Assembly: GCA_964639255.1 (NCBI GenBank)
Contig: CAZXDP010000034.1
Span: 1-27,711 of the forward strand
DNA length: 27,711 bases
Direction: 5' to 3'
Origin: NZQO01 sp964639255
GTDB taxonomy: Bacteria; Bacteroidota; Bacteroidia; Flavobacteriales; Flavobacteriaceae
Position 1 is the first letter of the stretch. The number at the start of each line of letters is the position of its first letter. Positions 1 through 8,204 of the stretch are shown one piece after another. Made by a program: the position numbers and the translations under genes. Below the pieces are notes generated by a model. It did no database searches. It was not told the DNA's origin and worked only from the letters and a program-made list of their open reading frames with translations.

Positions 1-161
1 GAGTTGTCTCATGAATCGTGAATACTTTCTGTAAGTTAAATTTGTGCGTCTATAGATTGTACGTAAATAGCCTACAAAAGGTTACAGCAAAGAAGCATTT
101 TTTTAGGATTTGTTTAACAATTGAATCAAACCCCTTGATTAAAAAGACTTTACAGTTCGTG

Positions 162-818
162 TTATTCGTTCTTTAAAGAGTCGCTTTGGCGTGGTTGGTA
201 GATGACACTATCTATCCATTTCCTGTTTTGTGTAGTATGGGTGGTACTGTCACTGCCCTTAAAATAATGATAGAATGTTTTTACGTTTGATGAATCTGCT
301 GGGTTTTGGACGGAGTCTACGGTAGAAGGAATTTCACCAGTCTTTGGTGTTGGTATGTTGGTCACAATAATGTCCTTTTTTGAACCACCCTCATTTTTCA
401 GTATCTGTCGAGATGTCATCCTTGTTTGGTCTTCTGAATTTGGTTCTTTGTCGATAGGGTCGACATTCTTTCTATTTTCATCTTCTTCCCCAACAGTGTG
501 CTGCTTCGTTTTTCTTGGAGCGTCATGGGTATTCTGCTTGGTAATGGGCGCCACCTTTTCAGTTTGAGGAGAAGTTTCGCGTTGTGGAGGTAAGTCAGAA
601 TTTTGTTCTGAGGATTCCATGGGCGTATCCATTATAAAGAATGTAAGAAAAAGCAGTACAATGGCAGCTCCCGTAAAGCTCCAAAGCAGCCGCCGCCTTC
701 TTTTTGACGCCACATTGAGTTGGTACTCAACGTGCTCCCAAACATCTTGGGGAGGACTTTTGCGCATCCCCTCCAATTTCTCTTGCACCACGGTGCCTAT
801 ATCTTTTTTAGTTTTCAT
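162..818 (-). CDS. Probable membrane-anchored anti-sigma factor
   Basis: This 218-residue protein has a short cytoplasmic N-terminus (about residues 1-43) with a SPPQDVWEHVEYQL stretch. A basic RRRR cluster and one membrane helix (about 45-63) follow, then a long hydrophilic tail rich in Ser, Thr, Pro, Glu, Asp and Lys that should lie in the periplasm and looks disordered. The gene starts 11 bases inside the end of the ECF sigma gene, so the two are translationally coupled. That position and the one-helix layout are typical of Bacteroidota anti-sigma partners, which hold the sigma factor at the inner membrane until a signal arrives. No zinc-binding HxxxCxxC motif is visible, so it is not a classical ZAS-type anti-sigma. 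The role is inferred from position and topology, not from a recognised domain. Confidence 0.6.
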   Translation of the reverse strand: MKTKKDIGTVVQEKLEGMRKSPPQDVWEHVEYQLNVASKRRRRLLWSFTGAAIVLLFLTFFIMDTPMESSEQNSDLPPQRETSPQTEKVAPITKQNTHDAPRKTKQHTVGEEDENRKNVDPIDKEPNSEDQTRMTSRQILKNEGGSKKDIIVTNIPTPKTGEIPSTVDSVQNPADSSNVKTFYHYFKGSDSTTHTTQNRKWIDSVIYQPRQSDSLKNE

Positions 819-1359
819 AGCTTGTAAGTTTATAAGTTGCGTAGAGCGCTGTTATTTTTTGCCGCAACAGTAATTTGGCTCTGTGGTAATTAGATTTTGA
901 GGTACTTTCTGAAATATCCAAAAGTTTGGCCACTTCCCTGTGGGAGAAACCATCTAATTGGTAGAGGTTGAAAACCAATCGGTATTGGTCTGGCAATTCT
1001 TGAATGGTTCGCAACAAAATATCCAGGGGCAGCGCTGCCTTCTCGGGCTCCAGTGTGGTGTCGTTATCGGCCACTTCAGGGGCGGGGAGGACCACTTCCT
1101 TTTTAGACTTGTATTTGGAAATTGCCTTATAAATGGCGATGCGTTTCATCCACCCCTCCAGCGACCCCTCGCCCCTGTACGTCTTAATCTTCTGAAATAT
1201 GGTAAGAAAGGTGTCTTGTAGGTTGTCTTCGGCCTCGGCTTCAGTTCTACAATATTTCAGGGAAACGAAATACAAGGTATCCTTGTACCGGTTGTACAGC
1301 TCCGCTTGGGCTTTCCGGTCATTTTTCCTACAGCGCTTTAAAAGTGCGTTTAGTTTCAA
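808..1359 (-). CDS. ECF-type RNA polymerase sigma factor
   Basis: This 183-residue sigma-70 family factor would direct RNA polymerase to a small set of promoters. Region 2 covers about residues 20-80, with the helix around EAEDNLQDTFLTIFQKI (42-58) and the conserved Trp in SLEGWMKRIA. Region 4 covers about 120-170, with LPDQYRLVFNLYQLDGFSHREVAKLLDIS split over its helix-turn-helix. Regions 1 and 3 are absent, as expected for the ECF group. The start ATG lies 50 bases after the stop of the cysteine-rich protein upstream, and the 3' end overlaps the probable anti-sigma gene by 11 bases. I found no TAnnTTTG element in the short upstream gap, so it may be read from the upstream gene or from its own sigma-dependent promoter. 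Confidence 0.93.
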   Translation of the reverse strand: MKLNALLKRCRKNDRKAQAELYNRYKDTLYFVSLKYCRTEAEAEDNLQDTFLTIFQKIKTYRGEGSLEGWMKRIAIYKAISKYKSKKEVVLPAPEVADNDTTLEPEKAALPLDILLRTIQELPDQYRLVFNLYQLDGFSHREVAKLLDISESTSKSNYHRAKLLLRQKITALYATYKLTSYEN

Positions 1360-1409
1360 TTAGCAAAAGTTATAGGTATAGATGCGCTAATATACCAATG
1401 CATCTGTTA

Positions 1410-2438
1410 TTACTCGCAATCTATGGCTTCCAACGTAAAGGTTGAAATGTAAAGCAAATCTCCACTGTCCGCAGCTTCCATACGGTAATAAAGTGTCTGC
1501 GGGTTCTCCTTGTTTGTGTAAATTGAATCGGTTATGGCCTGTATATTGTTAATGGCATCTTCTTCCGACTCAAAAAAGGAATAGGTGGTATGTTTCAAAT
1601 CGTGATAACCTGCTGCCAAGCAAACCAAGTATTCGTTGAGCTGAAATTGCGCCATTCCCGGAGCATCGTCCAGCTCGCATTTCTGGAAGATGAGATCTTT
1701 ACACGACAGCTCACAATTTCGGGTTAAGGTGTACCTTGTGTCGCCGTTTTCAATACCCATACTATCGTTGGTTCGGTAATCGAGCAACCAGTCGAGGTTC
1801 CAATCAATACCAACGGTTTCCTCATCGTTAAGGTAGATGTTAATATGCAATTGCTCGCCTATGTAAAATGTATTCCAACTACCCAAATAGACCGAATCGT
1901 CTAATAAAAAACGAGTTACACCAGTTTTTCTAATCTTAAACCGAGCCCCGTGATACGGGTCGTTGGGATTCTGAAGGTTTTCCACCGTCCAATAGCAGGT
2001 GTCTTGGCAAAGCGCCCCTTCGCATTGCTGTTGCTGCTCGTCCAAAAGGCACTGGTCCAGTATGGCCTTGAGCTCTTCATTAGACCGTATTTCTACTTCC
2101 TCGCCATTTTCGAAAGTTCCCATGATGGGATAGCTAAGGCTTATACGTTCTCCTTCCTTAAGGCCGCCTAGGAATTTACTGAATTCCCAATCGGTCGCGA
2201 TACTTTCAGAACGCACGTAATTGCCAGCCTCATCAAAGACGAAGATGGTAAACCAGTAATTGAACTCTATGCAATTTATAACTCCTTCTTGATTTATTTC
2301 TGGAATGGTCGTGATAAGGTCGTACAACTCGTTATCCATAACATCCTCATTTACGATCAATGCTTCCGGAGGAGTTTTTTCACAACGGCTGAAGGTGGCT
2401 AGTACGATAAAATAGATAAATGCGGCTAATTTCTTCAT
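1410..2438 (-). CDS. Cysteine-rich exported protein, unknown function
   Basis: I do not recognise this 342-residue protein. It opens with a signal peptide (MKK, then a hydrophobic stretch to about residue 16) ending in FSRC, where Cys19 could be lipidated. The Arg before the Cys makes the lipobox poor, so simple cleavage is also possible. Eleven cysteines are present, including a cluster of four around residues 128-144, which suggests disulfides in an extracytoplasmic domain. The rest is acidic and rich in aromatic residues. It sits directly upstream of the ECF sigma gene in the same direction, with a 50-base gap, and downstream of the proA terminator. It could be part of the sigma unit or a bystander. 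Confidence 0.65.
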   Translation of the reverse strand: MKKLAAFIYFIVLATFSRCEKTPPEALIVNEDVMDNELYDLITTIPEINQEGVINCIEFNYWFTIFVFDEAGNYVRSESIATDWEFSKFLGGLKEGERISLSYPIMGTFENGEEVEIRSNEELKAILDQCLLDEQQQQCEGALCQDTCYWTVENLQNPNDPYHGARFKIRKTGVTRFLLDDSVYLGSWNTFYIGEQLHINIYLNDEETVGIDWNLDWLLDYRTNDSMGIENGDTRYTLTRNCELSCKDLIFQKCELDDAPGMAQFQLNEYLVCLAAGYHDLKHTTYSFFESEEDAINNIQAITDSIYTNKENPQTLYYRMEAADSGDLLYISTFTLEAIDCE

Positions 2439-2509
2439 AGTTTCATGCTTATGTCTATTCAGTAGTATAAAACCTTCTGAAAAGTTGCGTGCCCTAGAAG
2501 CATAAAATG

Positions 2510-2542
2510 AAAAAACCGCCTTGGCACAAAAGCCAAGACGGT
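2510..2542 (-). terminator. Rho-independent terminator after proA
   Basis: An 11-bp hairpin with arms at 2515-2525 and 2532-2542 (one G-T pair) and loop ACAAAA is followed, on the minus strand, by a run of six T. It starts 24 bases past the proA stop and closes the proCBA operon. Confidence 0.9.
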
Positions 2543-2566
2543 TCCGTTCTTCAGAAATTTTAAAAG

Positions 2567-3784
2567 TTAAACCCTTACGTGGCCATCGCCATACACATAG
2601 TATTTATTGGTTACTAGCTGTTTTAGGCCCAGAGGCCCGCGATGGTGTAGCTTATCTGTGCTAATGGCAAGTTCTGCGCCTACGCCCATTTGGCCGCCAT
2701 CGGTAAACCGGGTGGAGGCATTGTGGTACACGGCGGCGCTATCTACTTGTTCCATAAATTGGTGCGCTACAGAGTTATTTTCCGTCATAATGCTGCTGGA
2801 GTGGCCACCGCTATAGGTATTTATCTTCTGTATGGCTTCTTCGAGCGAATCGACTGCACCTACGGCGATTTTTAGAGCAAGAAACTCCTCGAACCACGTA
2901 TTCGTATCTGGAATAAGTTCTTCTTCGTGGAGCACATTTTTTACCGCTTCATCCACCAACAAACGCACATCCAATTGCTTCAATACATCCCTAAGTTCTT
3001 CCAATTTGTCGTGATAATTGGGGATGTTTTTATCGATTAACACTTTGTCCAGCGCATTGCAACCAGAAATCTTGTCGGTTTTGGCGTTGATGATAACACG
3101 TAAGGATTTTTCCCAATCGGCCTCACTATGCACGTAGAGGAAATTATTCCCTCTTCCGCTTACCAATACCGCACACCTGGCGTGTTCCTTTACGAATTGG
3201 ATAAGGCGCTCACCGCCCCTAGGCACGATGAGGTCTAGCGGTTCGCTCGGGTTACGTAAGAAGGCCTGTGTTTCGTCCCGGTTCATTTCGAGCATCGTAA
3301 TCCATTGTGCGTCCAAATTATTACGGGAAAGGGCCTCGTGCCATAGCGCTACCAGTTGTTTGTTGCTGTGATATGCCTCCTTGCCGCCCTTCAGCAATAT
3401 TTTATTGTTGGCTTTAAAGGCCAATACGGCAGCCTCGATGGTTACATCGGGGCGCGATTCATAAATAATCATGATAGTGCCAAAAGGTGCGGTTTTATTG
3501 GTGATTTCCAGTCCGCTATCCAATGTTTCCTTCGATATCACCTTGTTCACGGGATCCTCTTGCTCACGTACTTCGGCAATGGCCGTTATCATACCATCAA
3601 TTTTCGCTTCGTTTACCACCAGGCGATCGAATAAGGCTTGGTCATCGCGTTGAAAGGCTTCCAAATCTTTCTTATTAGCCTTGAGTATATCTTCCCGATG
3701 TGAATCGAGAAGCTCCATCATTGTATCTAGTACTTTGTTCTTTTTTTGCTCGTTCAATACTTCCATCTTCCTATTCATTTTCAT
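2567..3784 (-). CDS. proA: Gamma-glutamyl phosphate reductase (ProA)
   Basis: It catalyses the NADPH-dependent reduction of glutamyl-5-phosphate to glutamate-5-semialdehyde, the second step of proline synthesis in the cytoplasm. At 405 residues it is close to the usual family length (about 415). Visible family features are PFGTIMIIYESRPDVT (100-115), LIVPRGG (185-191), and the catalytic cysteine in ISGCNALDKVLID (Cys242). The segment before it, GRGNNFLYVH, departs from the GICHVYVD form common in proteobacterial ProA, so this is a divergent branch. The start at MKMNRKMEV is plausible, but Met3 or Met7 would also work. It lies 10 bases after proB and is the last gene of the operon before the terminator. 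Confidence 0.95.
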   Translation of the reverse strand: MKMNRKMEVLNEQKKNKVLDTMMELLDSHREDILKANKKDLEAFQRDDQALFDRLVVNEAKIDGMITAIAEVREQEDPVNKVISKETLDSGLEITNKTAPFGTIMIIYESRPDVTIEAAVLAFKANNKILLKGGKEAYHSNKQLVALWHEALSRNNLDAQWITMLEMNRDETQAFLRNPSEPLDLIVPRGGERLIQFVKEHARCAVLVSGRGNNFLYVHSEADWEKSLRVIINAKTDKISGCNALDKVLIDKNIPNYHDKLEELRDVLKQLDVRLLVDEAVKNVLHEEELIPDTNTWFEEFLALKIAVGAVDSLEEAIQKINTYSGGHSSSIMTENNSVAHQFMEQVDSAAVYHNASTRFTDGGQMGVGAELAISTDKLHHRGPLGLKQLVTNKYYVYGDGHVRV

Positions 3785-3794
3785 TTTAAAGTTG

Positions 3795-4565
3795 TTATGC
3801 GTAAAATTTTGTTCCTACTTCCTTGCCGTGCATTAAATCGACGATGACATTCTCGCGTTTTCCGTTAGCTATGTAGGTGGGAATGTTCTTTCGCGCCGTA
3901 TCCTTGGCAATTTTTAGTTTCGACCGCATGCCACCGCGACCTTCGCCTTCGGCCTTTTCATTTTTTTGTACATATTGTTCCACGGCTTGATCGGTATGCA
4001 CCTTGCTCAATTTTTTTGAACCGTCTGCCTCGGGATGTCCTGTGTAAAGACCATCGGTATCGGTAAGTAGGATAAGCGCATCGGCTTGTATCAATTCAGC
4101 TACCAAGCTGGCGAGTTCGTCGTTGTCGCTGAACATGGACATTTTAAGGGACACAGCGTCGTCTTCATTGGCTATGGGAACGATCCCTTCGGAAAGCAGT
4201 CCCTCGTAGCAATTTATCATATTCTCACGGTGCTTGCCTGGCGAAAAGTCGCGCTTTGTAGCCAAAACCTGGGCGCATCGCATGCCATAGTCGTGAAATA
4301 GGCTATAGTAATGGCGCATCATTCGGGGTTGTCCTACTGCGGAAAATATCTGCCTGCGGGTGGAGGGGTCCTCGAAGGAACAATCGCCCAGAATTTCCTT
4401 GCCGGCAATGGCTGAACCCGACGATACCAATACCGGAATTACGTCATTTTCATAAAGTACCGCTATTTGGCGTACCAGCTCGTTGAGAATGGGACCTACA
4501 ATTCGGTTGTCCTTGTTGGTCATTACGTTGGTCCCTACCTTAATAACCACTCGTTGTTTGCTCAT
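3795..4565 (-). CDS. proB: Glutamate 5-kinase without PUA domain (ProB)
   Basis: It phosphorylates glutamate to glutamyl-5-phosphate, the first committed and normally proline-inhibited step of proline synthesis. The 256 residues are a single amino-acid-kinase domain: VVIKVGTNVMT at the N-terminus, VSSGSAIAGKE near 48-58, the NEDDAV and FSDNDELASLVAEL substrate region, ILLTDTDGLYTGHP, and GRGGMRSKLKIAK near the end. The family in E. coli carries about 110 more residues forming a C-terminal PUA domain, which is missing here. The reading frame ends cleanly before proA, so this looks like a natural short form, not a truncation. It lies between proC (49-base gap) and proA (10-base gap). Confidence 0.95.
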   Translation of the reverse strand: MSKQRVVIKVGTNVMTNKDNRIVGPILNELVRQIAVLYENDVIPVLVSSGSAIAGKEILGDCSFEDPSTRRQIFSAVGQPRMMRHYYSLFHDYGMRCAQVLATKRDFSPGKHRENMINCYEGLLSEGIVPIANEDDAVSLKMSMFSDNDELASLVAELIQADALILLTDTDGLYTGHPEADGSKKLSKVHTDQAVEQYVQKNEKAEGEGRGGMRSKLKIAKDTARKNIPTYIANGKRENVIVDLMHGKEVGTKFYA

Positions 4566-4614
4566 AATGGTGTTTTGAATGCTGTATTCTTCTACTGTTT
4601 TGTTAATATCCTTT

Positions 4615-5415
4615 TTATTTTCCCAGCTCCGTAGCCCTGTTGAATGCGGCGTACGCAGCTTCCTTTATTAATTCCTTAATGTTGTTGTCCTCCATAGAGT
4701 CAAGCGCTGCCCGCGTCGTTCCGCCTTTCGAGGCAACGCGGTCCATCCACGTGTTGGGCGAGAGATCTGATTCGTTGAATAGCGCTACGGCGCCTTCAAA
4801 TGTTTGCGAGACCAGCACGCGCGAATCGTTCGCCGAAAATCCCATTTTGAGGGCTGCTTCCATCATCGATTGCATAAAATAAAACACATAGGCGGGCCCG
4901 CTACCGCTAATTCCCGTCGAGGCATTTATAAATCGTTCGTTTTCCACGTGTATGGCCTCGCCCGTGGTATCGAGCAGGTTGCGGACCATAAGTAGTTCTA
5001 CGCGGCTTACCTCGGGGGCCTCGGTAAAGGAGGTCACGCCCTTGCCTACCTTGGCCGGTAAATTGGGCATGGTGCGTACCACCTTTTTTACCCCTAAACC
5101 TTGCTGTATGGTCTCGATGGTAATACCTGCCATAAGCGATATAAATATTTGATCTTGATTTACCTGCGGCTTCATTTCCGCAAATAAATCGTCGCTATGG
5201 AAAGGCTTTACCGCGATGAACACCACATCGGCCTGAGGCAAGGCATCTTCCAATTTTTCATACACATCGAAATGGGGAATCTTGCTAAGCGTAAGCGTTT
5301 TTTTTGGCGATGCATCGTAGATCATCAAATTTCTTCGGTTAAGGAAGGGGGACTTCGCCATTCCCTCGGCATAGGTAAGCCCCATGTTTCCCGCTCCTAC
5401 TACAAGTACTTTCAT
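4615..5415 (-). CDS. proC: Pyrroline-5-carboxylate reductase (ProC)
   Basis: It reduces pyrroline-5-carboxylate to proline with NAD(P)H, the last step of the pathway. The 266-residue length fits the family. A Rossmann motif VVGAGNMG opens the protein, VFIAVKPFHSDD lies mid-domain, VVRTMPNLPAKVGKG precedes the hinge, and the dimerisation domain carries the ProC signature around ASTGISGSGPAYVFYFMQSM and SKGGTTRAALDSME. It is the first gene of the proC-proB-proA operon, so in this window all three synthesis steps are co-transcribed in the order last, first, second. I found no exact TAnnTTTG element in the 278 bases upstream; a one-mismatch TATAGTTG lies at 5517-5524. Confidence 0.96.
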   Translation of the reverse strand: MKVLVVGAGNMGLTYAEGMAKSPFLNRRNLMIYDASPKKTLTLSKIPHFDVYEKLEDALPQADVVFIAVKPFHSDDLFAEMKPQVNQDQIFISLMAGITIETIQQGLGVKKVVRTMPNLPAKVGKGVTSFTEAPEVSRVELLMVRNLLDTTGEAIHVENERFINASTGISGSGPAYVFYFMQSMMEAALKMGFSANDSRVLVSQTFEGAVALFNESDLSPNTWMDRVASKGGTTRAALDSMEDNNIKELIKEAAYAAFNRATELGK

Positions 5416-5635
5416 AACTGTTTCTATTGTTTAGGCTGTTAGGGTGCAAGGACCATGCGAGACTCTGGTTCAAGTAAAATATTCATAGGCAGAAATGAAA
5501 AACTTTAAAAGAAACTCAACTATACTGGGCCATTGCGACGTTATTTTAAGGATAATTTAAATAATTAGACTTTTGGACTTAGGTGCAGTTATGGCAGTTA
5601 TTGGCAGAAAACCCCTGTTTTCTGAAATAATGGCA

Positions 5636-5668
5636 TAAAAAAACGCCTTCGTTTCCGAAGGCGTTTTT
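5636..5668. terminator. Terminator after pnp
   Basis: A 9-bp perfect hairpin (arms 5643-5651 and 5656-5664, loop TTTC) is flanked by A runs on one side and T runs on the other, so it can work in both directions. On the minus strand it ends pnp about 26 bases past its stop. Confidence 0.9.
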
Positions 5669-5693
5669 GCAATATCAATTTCACTTAGAGGAA

Positions 5694-7928
5694 TTAATCC
5701 CTTTTGCGGTCGCGGTCACGGTTACGATTATCGCGTCCGCGGTTGTCACGGCGATCTCTATCGCGATTTCCGCCGCCACTGCTCTTGCGCTCTTGGTACC
5801 CTTCGGGTTTTGGCAGAAGCGCTTTGCGCGATACCTTTTCCTTCTTAGTACGTGGGTCGAGTCCGAAGTATTTCACATCGATTACATCGCCAAGGTTCAC
5901 AACGTCGGTTACATTGTCCGTGCGATCCCAAGCAAGTTCAGAGATGTGAAGCAACACTTCATTGCCGGGGGCATCTAAATATTCTACCACTGCGCCAAAG
6001 TCTAATAGCTTTATGACTTTTACTTCATAAACACTACCTACCTCTGGCTTAAAGGTGATAGAATCGATTTTTGCAAGTACCTTATCGATACCGGCTTGGT
6101 CTGTTCCCAGAATTTCAACGATACCTTCTTCTGTAATCGGGTCTTCGTTAATTACAATGGTAGTCTTGGTTTCTTTTTGAAGCTCTTGAATTACCTTTCC
6201 ACCTGGTCCAATCAACGCACCAATGTACTCGTTAGGGATGGTAACGGTAACCATTTTTGGAGCGTGTGGTTTCACATCTGGATTCGGCTCTGCAATGGTC
6301 TCGGTGAGTTTGTCCAAAATGTGCAGGCGTCCTGCGGCCGCTTGCTTTAACGCTTTTACCAAGATTTCATAAGAGAGGCCCTTAACTTTAATGTCCATTT
6401 GGCAAGCGGTGATACCGTCGGCCGTACCAGTTACCTTAAAGTCCATATCGCCCAAGTGATCTTCATCGCCCAAGATGTCGCTCAATACGGCGTACTTTCC
6501 AGAGTCACCGTCTGAGATCAATCCCATTGCGATTCCAGAAACTGGTTTTTTTAATTGTACCCCTGCATCCATGAGCGCCATGGTACCACTGCACACGGTT
6601 GCCATCGAAGATGAACCGTTGCTTTCCAGTACTTCGGAAACTACTCGAACGGTATAGGGGCAATCCTCTGGAATCATTCCTTTCAGGGCACGCTGTGCCA
6701 AGTTTCCGTGGCCAATCTCACGTCTTGAGGTTCCGCGTATAGGGCGAGCCTCACCGGTAGAGAATGGTGGAAAGTTGTAATGCAGGTAAAAAGTCTCTTC
6801 TCCTTCAAACGAAGGCATATCGATTTGGTTTGCCTCGCGTGAGGTTCCTAGGGTAACGGTGGCCAATGCCTGAGTTTCACCCCTAGTAAAGATAGCCGAG
6901 CCGTGCGTGGAGGGCAGGTAATCTACCTCACACCAAATGGGACGAATCTCATCGGTCTTACGACCGTCTAGGCGAATGCCTTCGTTGAGTACCAAATCAC
7001 GTATGGCGGCCTTTTCGGCCTTGGCAACGTATTTTGAAATTAGATCGCCAAATTCCTCTAGCTGCTCTTCATTATATTCCGCACGAACATCTTCCTTTAT
7101 CTGCATAAAGGCACTGCCACGATCGTGCTTAGAAGAAGCGCTCTTGGCCACATCGTAAACCCGGTTATAGACCTTTTCGCGAATCTCTTTCTCTAGCGTT
7201 TCATTTTCGTGAGCTGTTTCGTATTCGCGGGTTTCTTTTTTACCACCTACTTTTTCAACCAAGCGAAGTTGTGCCTCGCATTGTTTCTTGATGTGCTCGT
7301 GGGCAAATTTAATGGCCTCGACCATATCTTCTTCTGAAATTTCCTTCATTTCGCCCTCTACCATCATCACAGAGTCCATAGAGGCGCCTATGATCATATC
7401 GATGTCCGATTCCTCTAACTGAGCGCGGGTAGGGTTGATTACGAAATCGCCATCAATTCGTCCCACACGGGCTTCAGAAATTGCACATTCAAAAGGGAAG
7501 TCTGATAGCTGGATGGCCGCAGATGCAGCAAGGCCTGCCATTGCATCGGGCATTACCTCTTCATCGTGCGACATCAACTGGATCATCACTTGGGTTTCAC
7601 TGTGGTAGTCTTTTGGGAATAACGGGCGCAATACGCGGTCTACCAAGCGCATGGTTAAAATCTCGCCATCGCTGGGCCTTGCCTCTCTCTTAAAGAATCC
7701 GCCAGGATAGCGGCCCGAGGCGGCAAATTTTTCGCGGTAATCTACCGTAAGAGGAAGAAAGTCTACGTCGCTTTGCTTGTAGTTCGATACTACCGTACAC
7801 AATAGCATACATTTACCAGATTGCACAACTACCGAGCCGTGGGCCTGTTTCGCCAATTTCCCCGTTTCAATGGTGATCTCACGGCCGTCGCCAAGGTCGA
7901 TCACCTCTTTAAATACTTCAGGTTTCAT
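5694..7928 (-). CDS. pnp: Polynucleotide phosphorylase
   Basis: It degrades RNA 3' to 5' using phosphate and releases nucleoside diphosphates, and it can also add tails. The 744-residue protein has two RNase PH-like domains (the second includes RPIWCEVDYLP and the FSTGEARPIRGTSRREIGHG region), a KH domain (about 554-630, with IGALIGPGGKVI) and an S1 domain (about 631-706). It ends in an unusual Arg/Asp/Asn-rich tail (707-744). I chose the ATG at 7928 (MKPEVFKEVIDLGDG) because the family starts there; an in-frame ATG at 8006 would add 26 residues that do not resemble PNPase. It lies downstream of rpsO, the order also found in many bacteria, but with a terminator between them and its own -7 element. 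Confidence 0.97.
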   Translation of the reverse strand: MKPEVFKEVIDLGDGREITIETGKLAKQAHGSVVVQSGKCMLLCTVVSNYKQSDVDFLPLTVDYREKFAASGRYPGGFFKREARPSDGEILTMRLVDRVLRPLFPKDYHSETQVMIQLMSHDEEVMPDAMAGLAASAAIQLSDFPFECAISEARVGRIDGDFVINPTRAQLEESDIDMIIGASMDSVMMVEGEMKEISEEDMVEAIKFAHEHIKKQCEAQLRLVEKVGGKKETREYETAHENETLEKEIREKVYNRVYDVAKSASSKHDRGSAFMQIKEDVRAEYNEEQLEEFGDLISKYVAKAEKAAIRDLVLNEGIRLDGRKTDEIRPIWCEVDYLPSTHGSAIFTRGETQALATVTLGTSREANQIDMPSFEGEETFYLHYNFPPFSTGEARPIRGTSRREIGHGNLAQRALKGMIPEDCPYTVRVVSEVLESNGSSSMATVCSGTMALMDAGVQLKKPVSGIAMGLISDGDSGKYAVLSDILGDEDHLGDMDFKVTGTADGITACQMDIKVKGLSYEILVKALKQAAAGRLHILDKLTETIAEPNPDVKPHAPKMVTVTIPNEYIGALIGPGGKVIQELQKETKTTIVINEDPITEEGIVEILGTDQAGIDKVLAKIDSITFKPEVGSVYEVKVIKLLDFGAVVEYLDAPGNEVLLHISELAWDRTDNVTDVVNLGDVIDVKYFGLDPRTKKEKVSRKALLPKPEGYQERKSSGGGNRDRDRRDNRGRDNRNRDRDRKRD

Positions 7929-8147
7929 ATAAATTTGTTTTTCATTGTTGCATTCCCAAGCGTTTGCCAGTAGGCAGTTACTGTGGAAATAAATTATTTT
8001 GGTCATAGCCCGATTCTCAGGCTAGGTGTTGTTGTGTTGTTGTGGTGCTGACCAATGAAAAACTAAGTGTAGCTTTTTCTATGTGCCTTGTCCCTGTGGG
8101 CAAGGATTCCAGGAATTTCAGTTTTCTGGGAACTGCTAAGTTACGTT
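7929..8147 (-). promoter_or_regulatory. Long, possibly structured leader of pnp
   Basis: If transcription starts about 7 bases after the -7 element at 8148-8155, the pnp mRNA has roughly 210 untranslated bases. Three short inverted repeats are visible: arms 8119-8123/8131-8135, 8086-8090/8101-8105 (extended by a CCC/GGG pairing across a bulge), and 8006-8010/8020-8024. A low-complexity tract of CAACA units (mRNA sense) fills 8025-8050. E. coli PNPase controls its own mRNA through a leader hairpin, so a similar role is possible here. This is inference from layout only. Confidence 0.4.
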
Positions 8148-8155
8148 CAAAACTA
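8148..8155 (-). promoter_or_regulatory. -7 element for pnp
   Basis: TAGTTTTG on the minus strand matches TAnnTTTG exactly. It is the only exact match between pnp and the rpsO terminator. No well-spaced TTTG is seen at -33. Confidence 0.55.
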
Positions 8156-8164
8156 TTTCAAAAA

Positions 8165-8196
8165 ACACAAAAAAGGGGCTTAAACAGCCCCTTTTT
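8165..8196 (-). terminator. Terminator after rpsO
   Basis: An 11-bp hairpin (arms 8170-8180 and 8186-8196, GGGGCT core, five-base loop) starts 8 bases past the rpsO stop and has a T-rich tail on the minus strand. It separates rpsO from pnp. Confidence 0.88.
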
Positions 8197-8204
8197 CTAT
8201 ATTA

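Noticed and set aside
37..44. Plus-strand TAAATTTG near the left edge
   Set aside because: No plus-strand gene follows; the next genes are on the minus strand, so this is probably chance.
124..140. Hairpin AATCAA/TTGATT downstream of the anti-sigma gene
   Set aside because: The stem is short and AT-rich, and on the minus strand the T run comes before the stem, not after it, so it is a poor terminator. Nothing else is recognised in 1-161.
355..567. Plus-strand open frame opposite the anti-sigma gene
   Set aside because: Its composition mirrors the opposite gene, with no start signal or family features. The same holds for the other opposite-strand frames in this window.
1380..1405. Six-base inverted repeat between the cysteine-rich gene and the sigma gene
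   Set aside because: A 14-base loop and a six-base stem are within chance; no operator can be argued from it.
7929..8006. In-frame 26-residue N-terminal extension of PNPase from an ATG at 8006
   Set aside because: The extension has no resemblance to PNPase and the family begins at the Met encoded at 7928.
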